NCBI GenBank assembly: GCA_965220055.1
Contig: CBDCPE010000004.1
Coordinates: forward strand, 1,302,001-1,366,000
Direction of reading: 5' to 3'
Length of the DNA: 64,000 nucleotides
Source: Bin87 sp965220055
Lineage (GTDB): Bacteria > Chloroflexota > Dehalococcoidia > Lucifugimonadales > UBA3495
Below the pieces are notes generated by a model. The model searched no databases. It was not told the DNA's origin and worked only from the letters and a program-made list of their open reading frames with translations. The position numbers and the translations under genes are program-made. Within the stretch, counting starts at the first letter, position 1. Each line of letters starts with the position of its first letter. This document shows positions 51,814-60,796 of the stretch, in pieces.

Positions 51814-53460
51814 TTAGTCGAAGCGGAACTTGGAGAAGGTGCCCTCCTCCTTGGTGATGAATTCCAACAGGGCCGGGCGGCCGTCGGCGTTGGCTTGCAT
51901 AGCACGCTGCATGGCGGGCTTGATCTCGTCCGGGGTGTGGATCTGTTCGGCGTAGGCGCCGAGGGCCAAGGCGACCTGGTAGAAATCGCCGCTGAGGTCC
52001 TTGAGACCGTAGCGCTCGACGGCGGTGGGGATACGGCTGTCGGGGTAGATGGCCATGGTGGAGTTGTTCATCACCACGGTGGTGATCGGGATGTTGGCGC
52101 GGACGGCGGTTTCGACGTCCAAGCCGACCATGCCGAAAGCGGCATCACCCATGAAGTTGATCACCATCTTCTCGGGGGCGGCCATCTTGGCCCCCATGGC
52201 CAGGCCGAGGCTATAGCCGAGCTGGGTGGACTTGCCCCAGCCTATGAAGCTGCGGGGAGCGCGGGCTTCCCAGAAGGGTGAGACCTGCTCGCGGGGGCTG
52301 CCGGACTCGTGGGTGACGATGGTGTTGTCGAGGTCGACCGTATGCATGATGTCCCAGACAACGCGATAGGGGTTCAACGGGACTTCATCGCTGGTGAGGC
52401 GGGGCAGCCACTCCGCCATCCAAGCCTCGCGGCTGGCTGTGATCTCGTCGGCGAGCTCCTGGTTGGGGTCGCGCTGCTGGGCCCCCTGGACCTTGAGCTC
52501 GTCGATGAACTGACGCAGGGCTAGCTTGGCGTCACCGAGGATGGGGTAATCGGTACGATAGTCCTTGTTGATGTCGCCGTCGCCGTTGGTAAGGTGGATC
52601 AGGGTTTTGCCCGAGGGTATGGGAACGGTGAAGCCGCTCTTGGTGAAGCTGACGCCTACGCCAAACACGACGTCGCAATTGGTGAGGAATCGGTGCACGG
52701 GCCCGGTCTGGCTGGAACCGCCGACGCCGAGGGACAGCGGGTGGTTTTCGGGGAACGCGCTCTTTCCTTCGAGCGTGGTCAACACGGGGATCTGGAGGAA
52801 CTCGGCAAGTTCCAACAATTCATCGGTGGCCTCGGCGTACATCACTCCCTGGCCGGCCATAATGACCGGGCGGCGGGCTGAGAGCAGTCCGCGAACGCCA
52901 TGGGAAATGGCGGCCGGGTCAGCGGCGACACGCATCCGCACCGGCGGGATGTAATCAAAGTTCTCCTCGCTGATCTGGTCGGACACCAGATCGGAGGGGA
53001 TTTCCAGCAGGACCGGGCCGGGCTTGCCGGACCGGAGCTTGGTGAAGGCCTGCCGGAAGAGCTCTGGCACGCGGTCGGCGAAGTTCACGTGGGCGGCCCA
53101 CTTGGTGATGGGCGCGTAGGCCTGGACGGGATGGAAGTTAGGTTCCACACCAAGGCGATTACGGGCGACGCCGGCCGGAAGCACCAGGATGGGTACGGAG
53201 TCGGCGTAGGCCTGGGCGACGCCGCCGAAGGAGTTTTCGGCGCCGGGGCCATTCTGGGCCAGGAAGATGCCGATCTTGTTGCCGTTGTTGATACGGGAAA
53301 AGCCATCGGCCATGTGCACGCCGGTGCGTTCCTGGCGGCAGACGACGGGGCGGATGCCGGCGATGGCCGCCGCTTCGATGAGCGGGTTGGAGGGCATGAC
53401 GGCAATCCAATCCACGCCTTCTATCTTCAATACGTTGGCTACAGCGGTAACTCCGTCCAC
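51814..53460 (-). CDS. Thiamine-diphosphate-dependent enzyme (acetolactate-synthase-like fold)
   Basis: 548 aa. N-terminal PYR domain with the catalytic Glu in CRQERTGVHMADG; central FAD/NAD-like domain; C-terminal PP domain with the diphosphate-binding MGDAAFGMVGLDVETAVRANIPITTVVMNNS (motif GDA...NN, in pieces). Could be an oxalyl-CoA-decarboxylase-like, glyoxylate-carboligase-like or 2-oxoacid decarboxylase enzyme; no regulatory subunit is adjacent, so IlvB is unlikely. Confidence 0.88.
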   Translation of the reverse strand: MDGVTAVANVLKIEGVDWIAVMPSNPLIEAAAIAGIRPVVCRQERTGVHMADGFSRINNGNKIGIFLAQNGPGAENSFGGVAQAYADSVPILVLPAGVARNRLGVEPNFHPVQAYAPITKWAAHVNFADRVPELFRQAFTKLRSGKPGPVLLEIPSDLVSDQISEENFDYIPPVRMRVAADPAAISHGVRGLLSARRPVIMAGQGVMYAEATDELLELAEFLQIPVLTTLEGKSAFPENHPLSLGVGGSSQTGPVHRFLTNCDVVFGVGVSFTKSGFTVPIPSGKTLIHLTNGDGDINKDYRTDYPILGDAKLALRQFIDELKVQGAQQRDPNQELADEITASREAWMAEWLPRLTSDEVPLNPYRVVWDIMHTVDLDNTIVTHESGSPREQVSPFWEARAPRSFIGWGKSTQLGYSLGLAMGAKMAAPEKMVINFMGDAAFGMVGLDVETAVRANIPITTVVMNNSTMAIYPDSRIPTAVERYGLKDLSGDFYQVALALGAYAEQIHTPDEIKPAMQRAMQANADGRPALLEFITKEEGTFSKFRFD

Positions 53461-53510
53461 GTCTAAACTCCTAGAGATTGTTTCGGTTGCTGGATATGCC
53501 GGCTGGTCTG

Positions 53511-54224
53511 TCAGTCGATTTCCGTGAGAAAAGAGTCCATTGCCGCGTTGAACTCACCAGGTTTATCGACCATTGGAAAGTGGCCGGCATCTTTCATCTT
53601 GATGAGCTTCGAACCGGGAACGGCACGGTGGATCTCTTCCTCGTAGTCGCCGGTCGCTAACGGGTCGTCAACGCCTTGAATCAGCAGCAAGGGAGCCTTG
53701 AGGACGTGGATCCGGTCGCGGACGTCGAAGCGATCAATGACGACCAAGTCGCGGTACTGAGCGACCGGCCCGACCTCGCGGTGTCGTTGCAACAGGCGGG
53801 CGCGGAGATCGGGCTCGATGAAGTGCATGACGCCGTTCATCATCCCAAGCCACCTGTCGTAAGTCTCGTCGTCCTCGGCGGCATCGAGACGGAACTGCAA
53901 GTCCTGGGGCCTGCGCTGCTTGGGACGCATGGCGATGGTCATCAGCACGAGGCCTTTCACCTCATCAGGGTAGTCCAAGGCGTACTGCAGTGCGACGCAG
54001 GCGCCGAGGGTGAAGCCACTGAGCACAAGGTCGCGGGTGTGTCCCCTGGAATGCAACCAGCCCCGCAACCAGTCGGTATAGCGCTCCACGCTACTGCACG
54101 GAGCGCCGTCAAGGTGACCGGGCAGGTTTGGAGCCAGGCTGCGGGGATAATGGTAGACCTGGTTGACGTAGGAATCGGCGCAGCCGCCGGCTCCGGGGCC
54201 GTGGATGAAAACGAGTTGGGTCAT
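53511..54224 (-). CDS. Alpha/beta-hydrolase-fold protein with Thr at the nucleophile site
   Basis: 237 aa from ATG 54224 (TTG 54239 gives five more residues). Typical hydrolase: LVFIHGPGAGG oxyanion region, catalytic Asp in IQGVDDPLA and His in KDAGHFPMVDKP. The nucleophile elbow reads LSGFTLGACVAL where GxSxG is usual, so Thr replaces Ser. Lies 50 bases after the TPP-enzyme start, on the same strand; a functional link is possible but unproven. Confidence 0.83.
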   Translation of the reverse strand: MTQLVFIHGPGAGGCADSYVNQVYHYPRSLAPNLPGHLDGAPCSSVERYTDWLRGWLHSRGHTRDLVLSGFTLGACVALQYALDYPDEVKGLVLMTIAMRPKQRRPQDLQFRLDAAEDDETYDRWLGMMNGVMHFIEPDLRARLLQRHREVGPVAQYRDLVVIDRFDVRDRIHVLKAPLLLIQGVDDPLATGDYEEEIHRAVPGSKLIKMKDAGHFPMVDKPGEFNAAMDSFLTEID

Positions 54225-54310
54225 ACAAACCTGCGGCAAGCGGCCCTACGGGCCGGGTGCCGGCATTCTAGGGTGCGCCGCCTACGGGGTCAAGGCGAGT
54301 GGCCGAGGGC

Positions 54311-54736
54311 TCATCCTCCCGACCAACCGGTGGCGCGCTCCGGGGTTATTTTGATTACGGGATTGCCGTCCAAGTCCATTTTCCGATACTGCGGGTACTT
54401 GGACCGGAGGAGACTGACGGCATCGGCGGGTTCCGCGCCGCTTTCAATGAGTTCGGCGCGGCCCTGGACTAGCAGGTACCAGAGCCGGGTCCAATCCTCG
54501 TCGTAGTGGTCAATGACCAACGAGACCTGCGGGTTGGCAAGGATATTGCGAACGCGCCGGAGGCCGGTGAGGCTGCCCCGCTTGGGTTTGGCGTCTAGGA
54601 CGGAGTAGATGTACTGCCCATCGTAGGCGAAGCAGACCGGTATGACGTGGGGCCGACCGTTGGCGTCTGCGGTGGCCAGATGGCCGACAGGAGTTTCGGA
54701 GAGCCGGGTCGCCTGCTCGGGCGTCAAGCTAAACAC
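54311..54736 (-). CDS. Pyridoxamine-5'-phosphate-oxidase-like, F420/FMN-binding protein
   Basis: 141 aa from GTG 54736, 8 bases inside the end of nnr. Split-barrel flavin fold: GHLATADANGRPHVIPVCFAYDGQYIYSVLDAKPKRG, RNILANPQVSLVIDHYDEDWTRLWYLLVQG. Resembles the TIGR03668 F420-linked group (Rv0121-like). Fits with the F420-type LLM enzymes in the window, but cofactor preference is inferred. Confidence 0.82.
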   Translation of the reverse strand: MFSLTPEQATRLSETPVGHLATADANGRPHVIPVCFAYDGQYIYSVLDAKPKRGSLTGLRRVRNILANPQVSLVIDHYDEDWTRLWYLLVQGRAELIESGAEPADAVSLLRSKYPQYRKMDLDGNPVIKITPERATGWSGG

Positions 54737-56321
54737 GGGTCGCCCCCCGGCCGTGAAGGACAGACATGATAGCGGGCAGGCGATCCAAGAGATCGCTGGC
54801 AACGACACCGGCATTGCCGTATTGAGACCGCACCTGGTCGGCGGCGGTGCCATGGAGGAAACCGCCCAACCGCGCGGCATCGAACGGAGCGAGGCCCTGG
54901 GCCAGGAGACCGCCGATGATTCCGGTAAGCACGTCTCCAGTTCCGCCGGCGGCGAGGGCCGGATTGGCAAAAGGAAGGACGCATCGCCGGCCGTCTGGAG
55001 AAGCGATGATACTGTGGGCGCCCTTGAGCAACACCGTCTGCCGCCAATCCGCCGCCGATTGGGTGGTGAGATCCAGCCGATCTGCCTGGACCTGCGCGGT
55101 GGCCCGATCCGTGAGAGTAGCCATTTCGCCGGGGTGCGGGGTCAAAACGGTTGGGGCATGCAAACGGTCGGCCCAATCGGGGCACCGTGAAAGGTTGTTC
55201 AATCCGTCGGCGTCAATGACGGTTGGCATCACGGGAGCATCCTCACCGTTCAGCAACAAATTTGCCATCAGGGTTGTCGTACCGCCCGACCAACCCATAC
55301 CGCAGCCCACCGCCAACGCCGAGTAATTGTTGATCCTCTCACGTATGACGATGGCGGCGGACTCGTCAATGCGTCCGTCAGCATCTTCCGGGAGGGGCAG
55401 GTGGATGGTCTCGGTGAGCCGGGAGGCGGCGATGCGGTACACCGACTCCGGAGCGGCGAGAGTCACGAGGCCAGCGCCGGCGCGGTGGGCTCCCCGGGCC
55501 GCCAGGGACGCCGCGCCGACAAAGTTTCGAGAACCGGCTACGATTAACAGGTGGCCGAAGTTCCCCTTATGCGCAGTGAGGGGCCGCGATGGAAGGAGAG
55601 CACGGGCTGATGCGGCGGTCATCCATTCGGTGAGCAGGTCAACATCGGCGGACGCGACCACCGCGTCCGGCAAACCGATTTCCAGGACGGTGACCTTGCC
55701 GGCGCAGCCTGCGCCAGGGAAGTTAGCGATGCCGTATTTGGGATAACAGAGGGCGAGGGTCTCGTCGGCAATGATCGTACTGGGGGCGGAGGTGCCAGTG
55801 TCGGGATCAACGCCGGTGGGCAGGTCCACGGCGACGACAGAGAGACCCGACCGGGCGGAACGGATGCGATTGACGAGGGAGGAGACATCCGCGACCAAGC
55901 CTTCCAAAGGACGATACCGCCCGGCTCCGAGGATCGCGTCGACGACCGTTTCGCAGCGACTGAGAAGCCAGCCCAAATTTGTCAGTTGGTCGTCTTCCGC
56001 GGAGTCGGCAACCGCCACGCCATAGGCCAGGGCATCAGACATCTTCGGATCGTCCACCGGCCGACCGCGAACAATGTAGCAACACACGTCGGCGCCCCAC
56101 CGGCTCAGGTGCCGGGCCACGACCAAGCCATCCGCACCATTGTTGCCGGGTCCGACCAGAACGACGACGCGGCGACCGGCAGCGCCGCCCATGCGCTGGC
56201 GAACGCGGAGTGCGCCGGCCAGGCCGGCGTTTTCCATCAGGGTGTCAGTACTGACCCCGGCTGCTTCGGAGGCGGCTTCCAGCGCCTGCATCTCGGCTAC
56301 CGTGACTATCTTGATGGCCAT
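54729..56321 (-). CDS. nnr: Bifunctional NAD(P)HX epimerase/dehydratase
   Basis: 530 aa. N-terminal YjeF_N epimerase domain (about 1-215: VTVAEMQALEAAS, VLVGPGNNGADGLVVARHL, VDAILGAG); C-terminal ribokinase-like ADP/ATP-dependent dehydratase (about 230-525: HKGNFGHLLIVAGS, LTPHPGEMATL, NPALAAGGTGDVLTGIIGGLLAQG). Repairs hydrated NAD(P)H. Six bases after the acpS stop, same strand. Confidence 0.95.
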   Translation of the reverse strand: MAIKIVTVAEMQALEAASEAAGVSTDTLMENAGLAGALRVRQRMGGAAGRRVVVLVGPGNNGADGLVVARHLSRWGADVCCYIVRGRPVDDPKMSDALAYGVAVADSAEDDQLTNLGWLLSRCETVVDAILGAGRYRPLEGLVADVSSLVNRIRSARSGLSVVAVDLPTGVDPDTGTSAPSTIIADETLALCYPKYGIANFPGAGCAGKVTVLEIGLPDAVVASADVDLLTEWMTAASARALLPSRPLTAHKGNFGHLLIVAGSRNFVGAASLAARGAHRAGAGLVTLAAPESVYRIAASRLTETIHLPLPEDADGRIDESAAIVIRERINNYSALAVGCGMGWSGGTTTLMANLLLNGEDAPVMPTVIDADGLNNLSRCPDWADRLHAPTVLTPHPGEMATLTDRATAQVQADRLDLTTQSAADWRQTVLLKGAHSIIASPDGRRCVLPFANPALAAGGTGDVLTGIIGGLLAQGLAPFDAARLGGFLHGTAADQVRSQYGNAGVVASDLLDRLPAIMSVLHGRGATRV

Positions 56322-56327
56322 GCCGAA

Positions 56328-56768
56328 TCAATCGACCCGCGGAGCCACGGCGTCGCCCCAAAGGGTGGCCTGTGCGGCCGCGAGGGATTCCGGGGTGTCA
56401 GGGCGCATGGCCACCGCGACGACCATGGCGAACCCGCGGGAATGGGAAAGGCTGATTGCGATCTCGGTAACGCCCAGGCGCTCGGCGCGACGGCGGGCCC
56501 GGCCGTGCAGTCGAGGGCTCGGGGCGCCGCTGGGAGCGCGGACGACCTCGACGTCGCGCCAGCCGACGCCTCGAAAACCCGTTCCCAGAGATTTCATTAC
56601 AGCTTCTTTGGCAGCGAAGCGCGCTGCCAGGTTGGGAGCGCGACCACGGCAATAAGCGATCTCTCCGGGGGTGAAGACGCGGCGCAGGAACCGTTCCCCG
56701 TACCGGTCCAGGACACTGGCCACGCGATCGATCTCTATGAAGTCAACGCCGGTGGAGAGCATGGGCAA
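56328..56768 (-). CDS. acpS: Holo-[acyl-carrier-protein] synthase
   Basis: 146 aa. Transfers phosphopantetheine from CoA to ACP. Signature GVDFIEIDRV near the N-terminus and NLAARFAAKEAVMKSLGTGFRGVGW (Mg-binding Asp and Glu-Lys pair). SLSHSRGFAMVVAVA is the end block. Length is 20 residues over the usual, from a C-terminal extension. Upstream of nnr, as in many bacteria. Confidence 0.93.
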   Translation of the reverse strand: MPMLSTGVDFIEIDRVASVLDRYGERFLRRVFTPGEIAYCRGRAPNLAARFAAKEAVMKSLGTGFRGVGWRDVEVVRAPSGAPSPRLHGRARRRAERLGVTEIAISLSHSRGFAMVVAVAMRPDTPESLAAAQATLWGDAVAPRVD

Positions 56769-56785
56769 TCAGCGGCTCGGCCGGA

Positions 56786-57664
56786 TCAATCGCCGTAGTG
56801 TCCTTCGATGTGCAGATCGCTAAGGATGTGGGAAACCGAGTAGGTGCGATTGAGGACGTAGAAATGGATGCCAGGCACGCCGTTGGACCACAGGTCCTCA
56901 GCCTGCCGAGCGGCATGTTCGATGCCGATTTCGCGTACGGCTCGATTGTCATCGGCGAAGCGTTCCAGGCGAGCGTCCAACTGGGCCGGGATTGTCGCGC
57001 CGCACAGGGAGGTAAAGCGTCGAATCTGGGGGGTGCTCAAGATGGGCAGAACGCCGGGGATGATGGGAATCGTAATCCCAGCGGCGGCAGCGCGTTCCTG
57101 CAGGCCGTAGAAGTGGCTGTTGTCGTAGAACAGCTGGGTGATAAGGAGGTCCGCACCGAGGTCCTGCTTCATGCGGGCGTAAGCGATATCAGAATCGAAG
57201 TTTTGGGATTCGGTGTGCCCTTCGGGATAGCAAGCGCCGGCAACGCCGAAGTCGAACTCGGAGCGGATGTGCTGGATGAGATCAGTGGCGTGGGCGAATT
57301 CGTCGTCACCAGGCGGATCCGCTTCGGTATCCTGCGGACGATCGCCACGCAGGGCGATGATGTTTTCGATGCCAGCAGCCGTCAGCCTTTCGAGCACACC
57401 GTGAACTTCGTCGCGGCTCTGGGCGACGCAGGTCAGGTGTGCCATGACTTCCATGTCGCCCCGGCGTTTGAGGCGCAAAGTGATCTCTTCGGTGAAAGCC
57501 CTGGTGCCTCCGCCGGCCCCGTAAGTGACGGAGACGAAGTCGGGGGCGAATCGCTGCAGCCGGTCCGCGACGTCAACCACGCCGGGGACGCCGTCGGCCT
57601 CACGGGGCGGGAAGAATTCGAAGGAAATGGTCCTTCGGCCGCCGAGGATGTCCTTTATTTTCAA
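56786..57664 (-). CDS. metF: Methylenetetrahydrofolate reductase
   Basis: 292 aa FAD-dependent TIM barrel that reduces 5,10-methylene-THF to 5-methyl-THF. Begins MKIKDILGGRRTISFEFFPPREADG; FVSVTYGAGGGTR, AHLTCVAQSRDEV, NIIALRGDRPQD and FGVAGACYPEGHTES are all conserved blocks, including the FAD/folate-contacting Glu of FEFFPP. Eighteen bases upstream of acpS on the minus strand. Confidence 0.95.
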   Translation of the reverse strand: MKIKDILGGRRTISFEFFPPREADGVPGVVDVADRLQRFAPDFVSVTYGAGGGTRAFTEEITLRLKRRGDMEVMAHLTCVAQSRDEVHGVLERLTAAGIENIIALRGDRPQDTEADPPGDDEFAHATDLIQHIRSEFDFGVAGACYPEGHTESQNFDSDIAYARMKQDLGADLLITQLFYDNSHFYGLQERAAAAGITIPIIPGVLPILSTPQIRRFTSLCGATIPAQLDARLERFADDNRAVREIGIEHAARQAEDLWSNGVPGIHFYVLNRTYSVSHILSDLHIEGHYGD

Positions 57665-57740
57665 ATCAATAAACCCAAAAGGCCAACCTTAACAAAGGCA
57701 CCGTTAGTACGGCAAGGGATTGCGCTACTACGACGCGGTT

Positions 57741-58520
57741 TTAGAACTGCGGCTGGCGCTTTTCCTTGAAAGCCCGGATACCTTCGCGGGGATGGCTCGA
57801 TGTGGCGAACACGTGGGTAAAAGTTGCACCTTCCAGCGCGACGCCATCGCGGAGGGGTAGATCCTGGCTCCGGCGGGCCAGGGACTTCATGAGGCTAAGG
57901 CCCACGCGGCTCTTGGCGCGAAGGCCCTCAAGGAGGGATTCCAGCTCGGCCTCAAGGTGTTCCGCCGGAGCGGCCCGAAGGGCCAGACCCCAGTCGACGG
58001 CTTCCTTACCGGACAGCCACCGGCCCGTAGTCAACAATTCCATGGCACGGGGCATGCCGACCCGGCGCGGCAGGCGCTGGGTGGAGCCGCCGCCGGGGAT
58101 CAACCCGAAGTTGGCATGCTGGTCGCCGATGCGCGCGTCCTCGGCGACGACGGCCATATCGCAAGCCATCATCAGCTCCATGCCCCCGGCCAAGGCGTAC
58201 CCATGTACGACGGCGATGGTCGGAATGGGCATCTCCTCCAAAGCGAAAAATGCGTCGTTGAGGTCCTTCACGTAATCGGGCAATAGGGAGAGGTCTTCGA
58301 AAACCTGGTCGAAATATAGCAAGTCAGCGCCGGCGCAGAAGCCCCGGCCCTCGCCCCGCACCACCATCGCCTTGACGGAGCAGTCGTCGCTAACCGCGGC
58401 GACAGCGTGGGAAAATTCGGCGAGCATGTCCGGGCTGAGGGCGTTGAGTGCGTCCGGGCGGTTGAGACAGAGCGTAGCGACGCGGTTTCCCACCGTAAGC
58501 GTAATGTTGCTATACTCCAT
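57741..58520 (-). CDS. Enoyl-CoA hydratase/isomerase-family protein
   Basis: 259 aa from ATG 58520 (GGAGATCGGA upstream). Crotonase fold: LNRPDALNALS, the oxyanion segments GFCAGADLLYF and HGYALAGGMELMMACDM, and IGDQHANFGLIPGGGSTQRLPRRVG with a catalytic Gly/Glu position. The exact CoA substrate cannot be decided. Stands between metF and the divergent DUF167 gene. Confidence 0.92.
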   Translation of the reverse strand: MEYSNITLTVGNRVATLCLNRPDALNALSPDMLAEFSHAVAAVSDDCSVKAMVVRGEGRGFCAGADLLYFDQVFEDLSLLPDYVKDLNDAFFALEEMPIPTIAVVHGYALAGGMELMMACDMAVVAEDARIGDQHANFGLIPGGGSTQRLPRRVGMPRAMELLTTGRWLSGKEAVDWGLALRAAPAEHLEAELESLLEGLRAKSRVGLSLMKSLARRSQDLPLRDGVALEGATFTHVFATSSHPREGIRAFKEKRQPQF

Positions 58521-58597
58521 TCCGATCTCCTGCGAACGCGCGACGGTTCCCAGAACCGCGGCTCCCATACTATACCAGACCTACTATCACGTTATTG

Positions 58598-58909
58598 ATG
58601 ACCAAGCCGGTCACATGCCGCCTACGGGTGCGGGTACAACCCAATGCCGCGCGGTCGGAGATAACCGGCTGGTACGACGGTGGCATACGAGTCCGCACAA
58701 CCGCACCACCCACCAAAGGGCGGGCGAACCTGGCGGTCGCCGGGATGTTGGCCGGGGCCCTGGACCTGCCGGGAACAGCGGTGGGCGTGATCCGCGGGCA
58801 GCGTTCGCGGGACAAGGTCGTGGAGGTTGCCGGAATCGACGGGGCGGAACTGTTGCGCCGCCTTCAGGAACTAATGACATCTCAAGGCAATGCCGGAACC
58901 TTCCGCTGA
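58598..58909 (+). CDS. DUF167/YggU-family protein
   Basis: 103 aa from ATG 58598 (TTG three bases earlier also in frame). Typical DUF167 core: RLRVRVQPNAARSEITGW, PPTKGRANLAVAGMLAGAL, VGVIRGQRSRDKVVEVAGI. A small alpha/beta protein of unknown role. Its end overlaps the reading frame of the next gene only if that gene starts at 58890; the chosen start 58944 leaves a 34-base gap. Confidence 0.88.
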   Translation: MTKPVTCRLRVRVQPNAARSEITGWYDGGIRVRTTAPPTKGRANLAVAGMLAGALDLPGTAVGVIRGQRSRDKVVEVAGIDGAELLRRLQELMTSQGNAGTFR

Positions 58910-58943
58910 GCCCAAATCGGTTTGCCCCACAACGGAGCGTCGC

Positions 58944-59423
58944 ATGCAAGACAATTTCCGCAACTTCAGTTGGATCCTACCTGGCGCGCTGGCCGGGGCC
59001 ATGGGGCCGACGGAGCGGCGGCACCTGATCTACTTCGAGCGCCTGGACATCACCGCCGTAGTGCGCATGGAAGAGCAGACGATTTCGGCGGAGCCCTGGG
59101 GTTTTGAGGAGTTGTTTGAGCCCGTGCCAGATTTCCAGGCACCGTCGGTGGAGCAGATCGACCGCATTGTCAACTTCGTGGAGCAGCAGATTGAAACTTG
59201 GGAGCGGCCCACGGTGGTCACGTGCGCCGCTGGGATTGGCCGCACCGGGACGGTTCTGGCATCTTACCTGGTCAACACCGGCTGGGAACCTGACGAGGCG
59301 ATCAGCTACATCCGGCAATTGCGTCCCGGTTCGATCCAGACCGCCACACAAGAAGAGGCGGTCCGCGAATATGCCAAATTCGTCAAGGACCGCAACGACA
59401 ACCTGCCGCGACGGTTCAGGTAA
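58944..59423 (+). CDS. Protein-tyrosine/dual-specificity-phosphatase-like protein
   Basis: 159 aa from ATG 58944 (GGAG eight bases upstream; ATG 58890 in frame). P-loop CAAGIGRTGTVLASYLV carries the CX5R active site (nucleophile Cys, phosphate-binding Arg). The general-acid loop is likely PVPDFQAPSVEQIDR. Dephosphorylates protein Tyr/Ser-Thr or small phosphates. The cytoplasmic protein may act with the DUF167 gene in an operon. Confidence 0.88.
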   Translation: MQDNFRNFSWILPGALAGAMGPTERRHLIYFERLDITAVVRMEEQTISAEPWGFEELFEPVPDFQAPSVEQIDRIVNFVEQQIETWERPTVVTCAAGIGRTGTVLASYLVNTGWEPDEAISYIRQLRPGSIQTATQEEAVREYAKFVKDRNDNLPRRFR

Positions 59424-59437
59424 TAACGATATGACGA

Positions 59438-59468
59438 CGGGGTCCGCGATTTGCTCGCGTACCCCGTA
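59438..59468. terminator. Hairpin between convergent genes
   Basis: ACGGGGT pairs with ACCCCGT, with a nested CGCGA/TCGCG stem, separated by single unpaired bases. After the phosphatase gene and before the convergent zinc-ribbon gene. Confidence 0.7.
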
Positions 59469-59491
59469 ACCTTAATTGGTTTGTTTGCCGA

Positions 59492-59731
59492 TCAGGCGAT
59501 CAGCAGTTCATCGGAGTCCGGCGCGGGATGCTGGCCCACCGACGCCGACTGCACCGCCGGCACGGTATCGGGGTGGATTTCGCGGCTGCACTGCAGGCAC
59601 TGGTGGTAATCGCCGTAGATGTCGCGAACATGGCGCACGTCACCGCCGCAATGGGGGCAGGAGCCCAAATCCATGCGCCGGCGGCGTACGCCCCGAACAG
59701 ACCGCTCGCGTTCCAGTATCCTTTCCATCAT
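59492..59731 (-). CDS. Zinc-ribbon protein (copy A), 79 aa
   Basis: ATG with AAGGAG upstream. Arg-rich N-terminus, then CPHCGGDVRHVRDIYGDYHQCLQC (about 25-48, in pieces CPHCGGDV and CLQC): two CxxC pairs for one zinc. A disordered tail follows. Closely similar in the ribbon to the gene at 59906-60124. Possible nucleic-acid or protein adapter; function unknown. Confidence 0.7.
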   Translation of the reverse strand: MMERILERERSVRGVRRRRMDLGSCPHCGGDVRHVRDIYGDYHQCLQCSREIHPDTVPAVQSASVGQHPAPDSDELLIA

Positions 59732-59846
59732 CTCTACTCCTTGGCCTAACCGGATGTGGCGGCCGTTGGTCGTGGCTGTGCGTACGTGGTCGGGGTAACT
59801 TGGTGCACGGTTGTCGCTACGGTCAAGATGCGGTGTTAAAAGAATT

Positions 59847-59874
59847 GCGGCCTCGGAGCCAAGTCCGAGGCCGC
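59847..59874 (-). terminator. Rho-independent terminator, minus strand
   Basis: GCGGCCTCGG pairs with CCGAGGCCGC (10 bp), 8-base loop, followed on the minus strand by a T-rich run (AATTCTTTTAA). Downstream of zinc-ribbon copy B. Confidence 0.8.
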
Positions 59875-59905
59875 TGCCTACGGTTACTTGCGCTCGGGGT
59901 TCGGA

Positions 59906-60124
59906 TCAGGCCATTACTTTCTCGCGATGGTGGGCCGGATTCAACGGCACATCCATTGTCGCGATGGTGGTGGCCAGGACCGGGCTCGAAGCCACGCGTC
60001 GGATTTCGCGGCCACACTGGGCGCACTGGTGATACACTCCGAAAGTGTCCCTCATGCGGCAAACATCACCGCCACAGCGGGGGCACGCCTTGAGTTTCAA
60101 AGATTTGCGGGTTAGGGTCTGCAT
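59906..60124 (-). CDS. Zinc-ribbon protein (copy B), 72 aa
   Basis: Start has GGATGGAGAA upstream. CPRCGGDVCRMRDTFGVYHQC (about 15-35), with CPRCGG and CAQCGREI as the two CxxC pairs. Same spacing and RDTFGVYHQC/RDIYGDYHQC core as copy A, so a paralogous pair in one direction, but with a terminator between them. Confidence 0.72.
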   Translation of the reverse strand: MQTLTRKSLKLKACPRCGGDVCRMRDTFGVYHQCAQCGREIRRVASSPVLATTIATMDVPLNPAHHREKVMA

Positions 60125-60283
60125 TTCTCCATCCTGTTCGCTATTGTCGCCGCGGTCGGCGGGGCGGGCTGCCGGTTTGTACTTTCAGTTTACCGCTACG
60201 GCATTACCGGAGTGTTACGGTAAACCAGTCAATGACGGCCGAATTAGAATATCAGGTTACGGTTTTCGTAACAAGGGGGTTTT

Positions 60284-60796
60284 ATGGCCAATTTTGGCGA
60301 ACCGCTGGACATTCCGGCAGAAATCTTTGAGGAGGTATTCCGACAAGCGCGGAATTCCTTTCCAGCGGAGTGCTGCGGTTGGCTGAGCGGACCGGCCGAC
60401 GGGTCCACAGTGAGCGCAATCAGGCCGGTGGTAAACGACCAGGCATCGGGCAATCACCCCACCGTGGCGGAACGCACCGCGGAGTCGGCGTACGTATTCA
60501 GCACGGGAGACCTCCTGGAGTTGAACAACAGCCTGGATTCCGAGGCGCCGGCCCGTATCATCTACCACTCCCATCCCAACGGCCGGGCCTACCTGTCGGA
60601 AACGGACCGGGCGGTGGCGACCAGCCCGTGGGGCGACGGACCGGCCTATCCCGTGCAGCAACTGGTGGTGGGGATCAACGGTGAACGGGTGGTGGAAGCG
60701 GCGCTTTTCGGTTGGGAGGACGATGACGGTTGGATGATGTTTGGTATCACGAATGGATTCGTGGAACTGGCCCGCTTTCCGGGGGCCGAAATCTAG
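60284..60796 (+). CDS. M67-family (JAMM) metallopeptidase
   Basis: 170 aa. MPN/Mov34 domain with the Glu in AECCGWLSG and zinc motif HSHPNGRAYLSETDRA (H-x-H-x7-S-x2-D). Members remove ubiquitin-like modifiers or thiocarboxylated sulfur-carrier proteins; no ThiS/MoaD-like carrier is in the window. GGGGGTTTT upstream of ATG. Its end overlaps the convergent antiporter gene by 4 bases. Confidence 0.9.
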   Translation: MANFGEPLDIPAEIFEEVFRQARNSFPAECCGWLSGPADGSTVSAIRPVVNDQASGNHPTVAERTAESAYVFSTGDLLELNNSLDSEAPARIIYHSHPNGRAYLSETDRAVATSPWGDGPAYPVQQLVVGINGERVVEAALFGWEDDDGWMMFGITNGFVELARFPGAEI

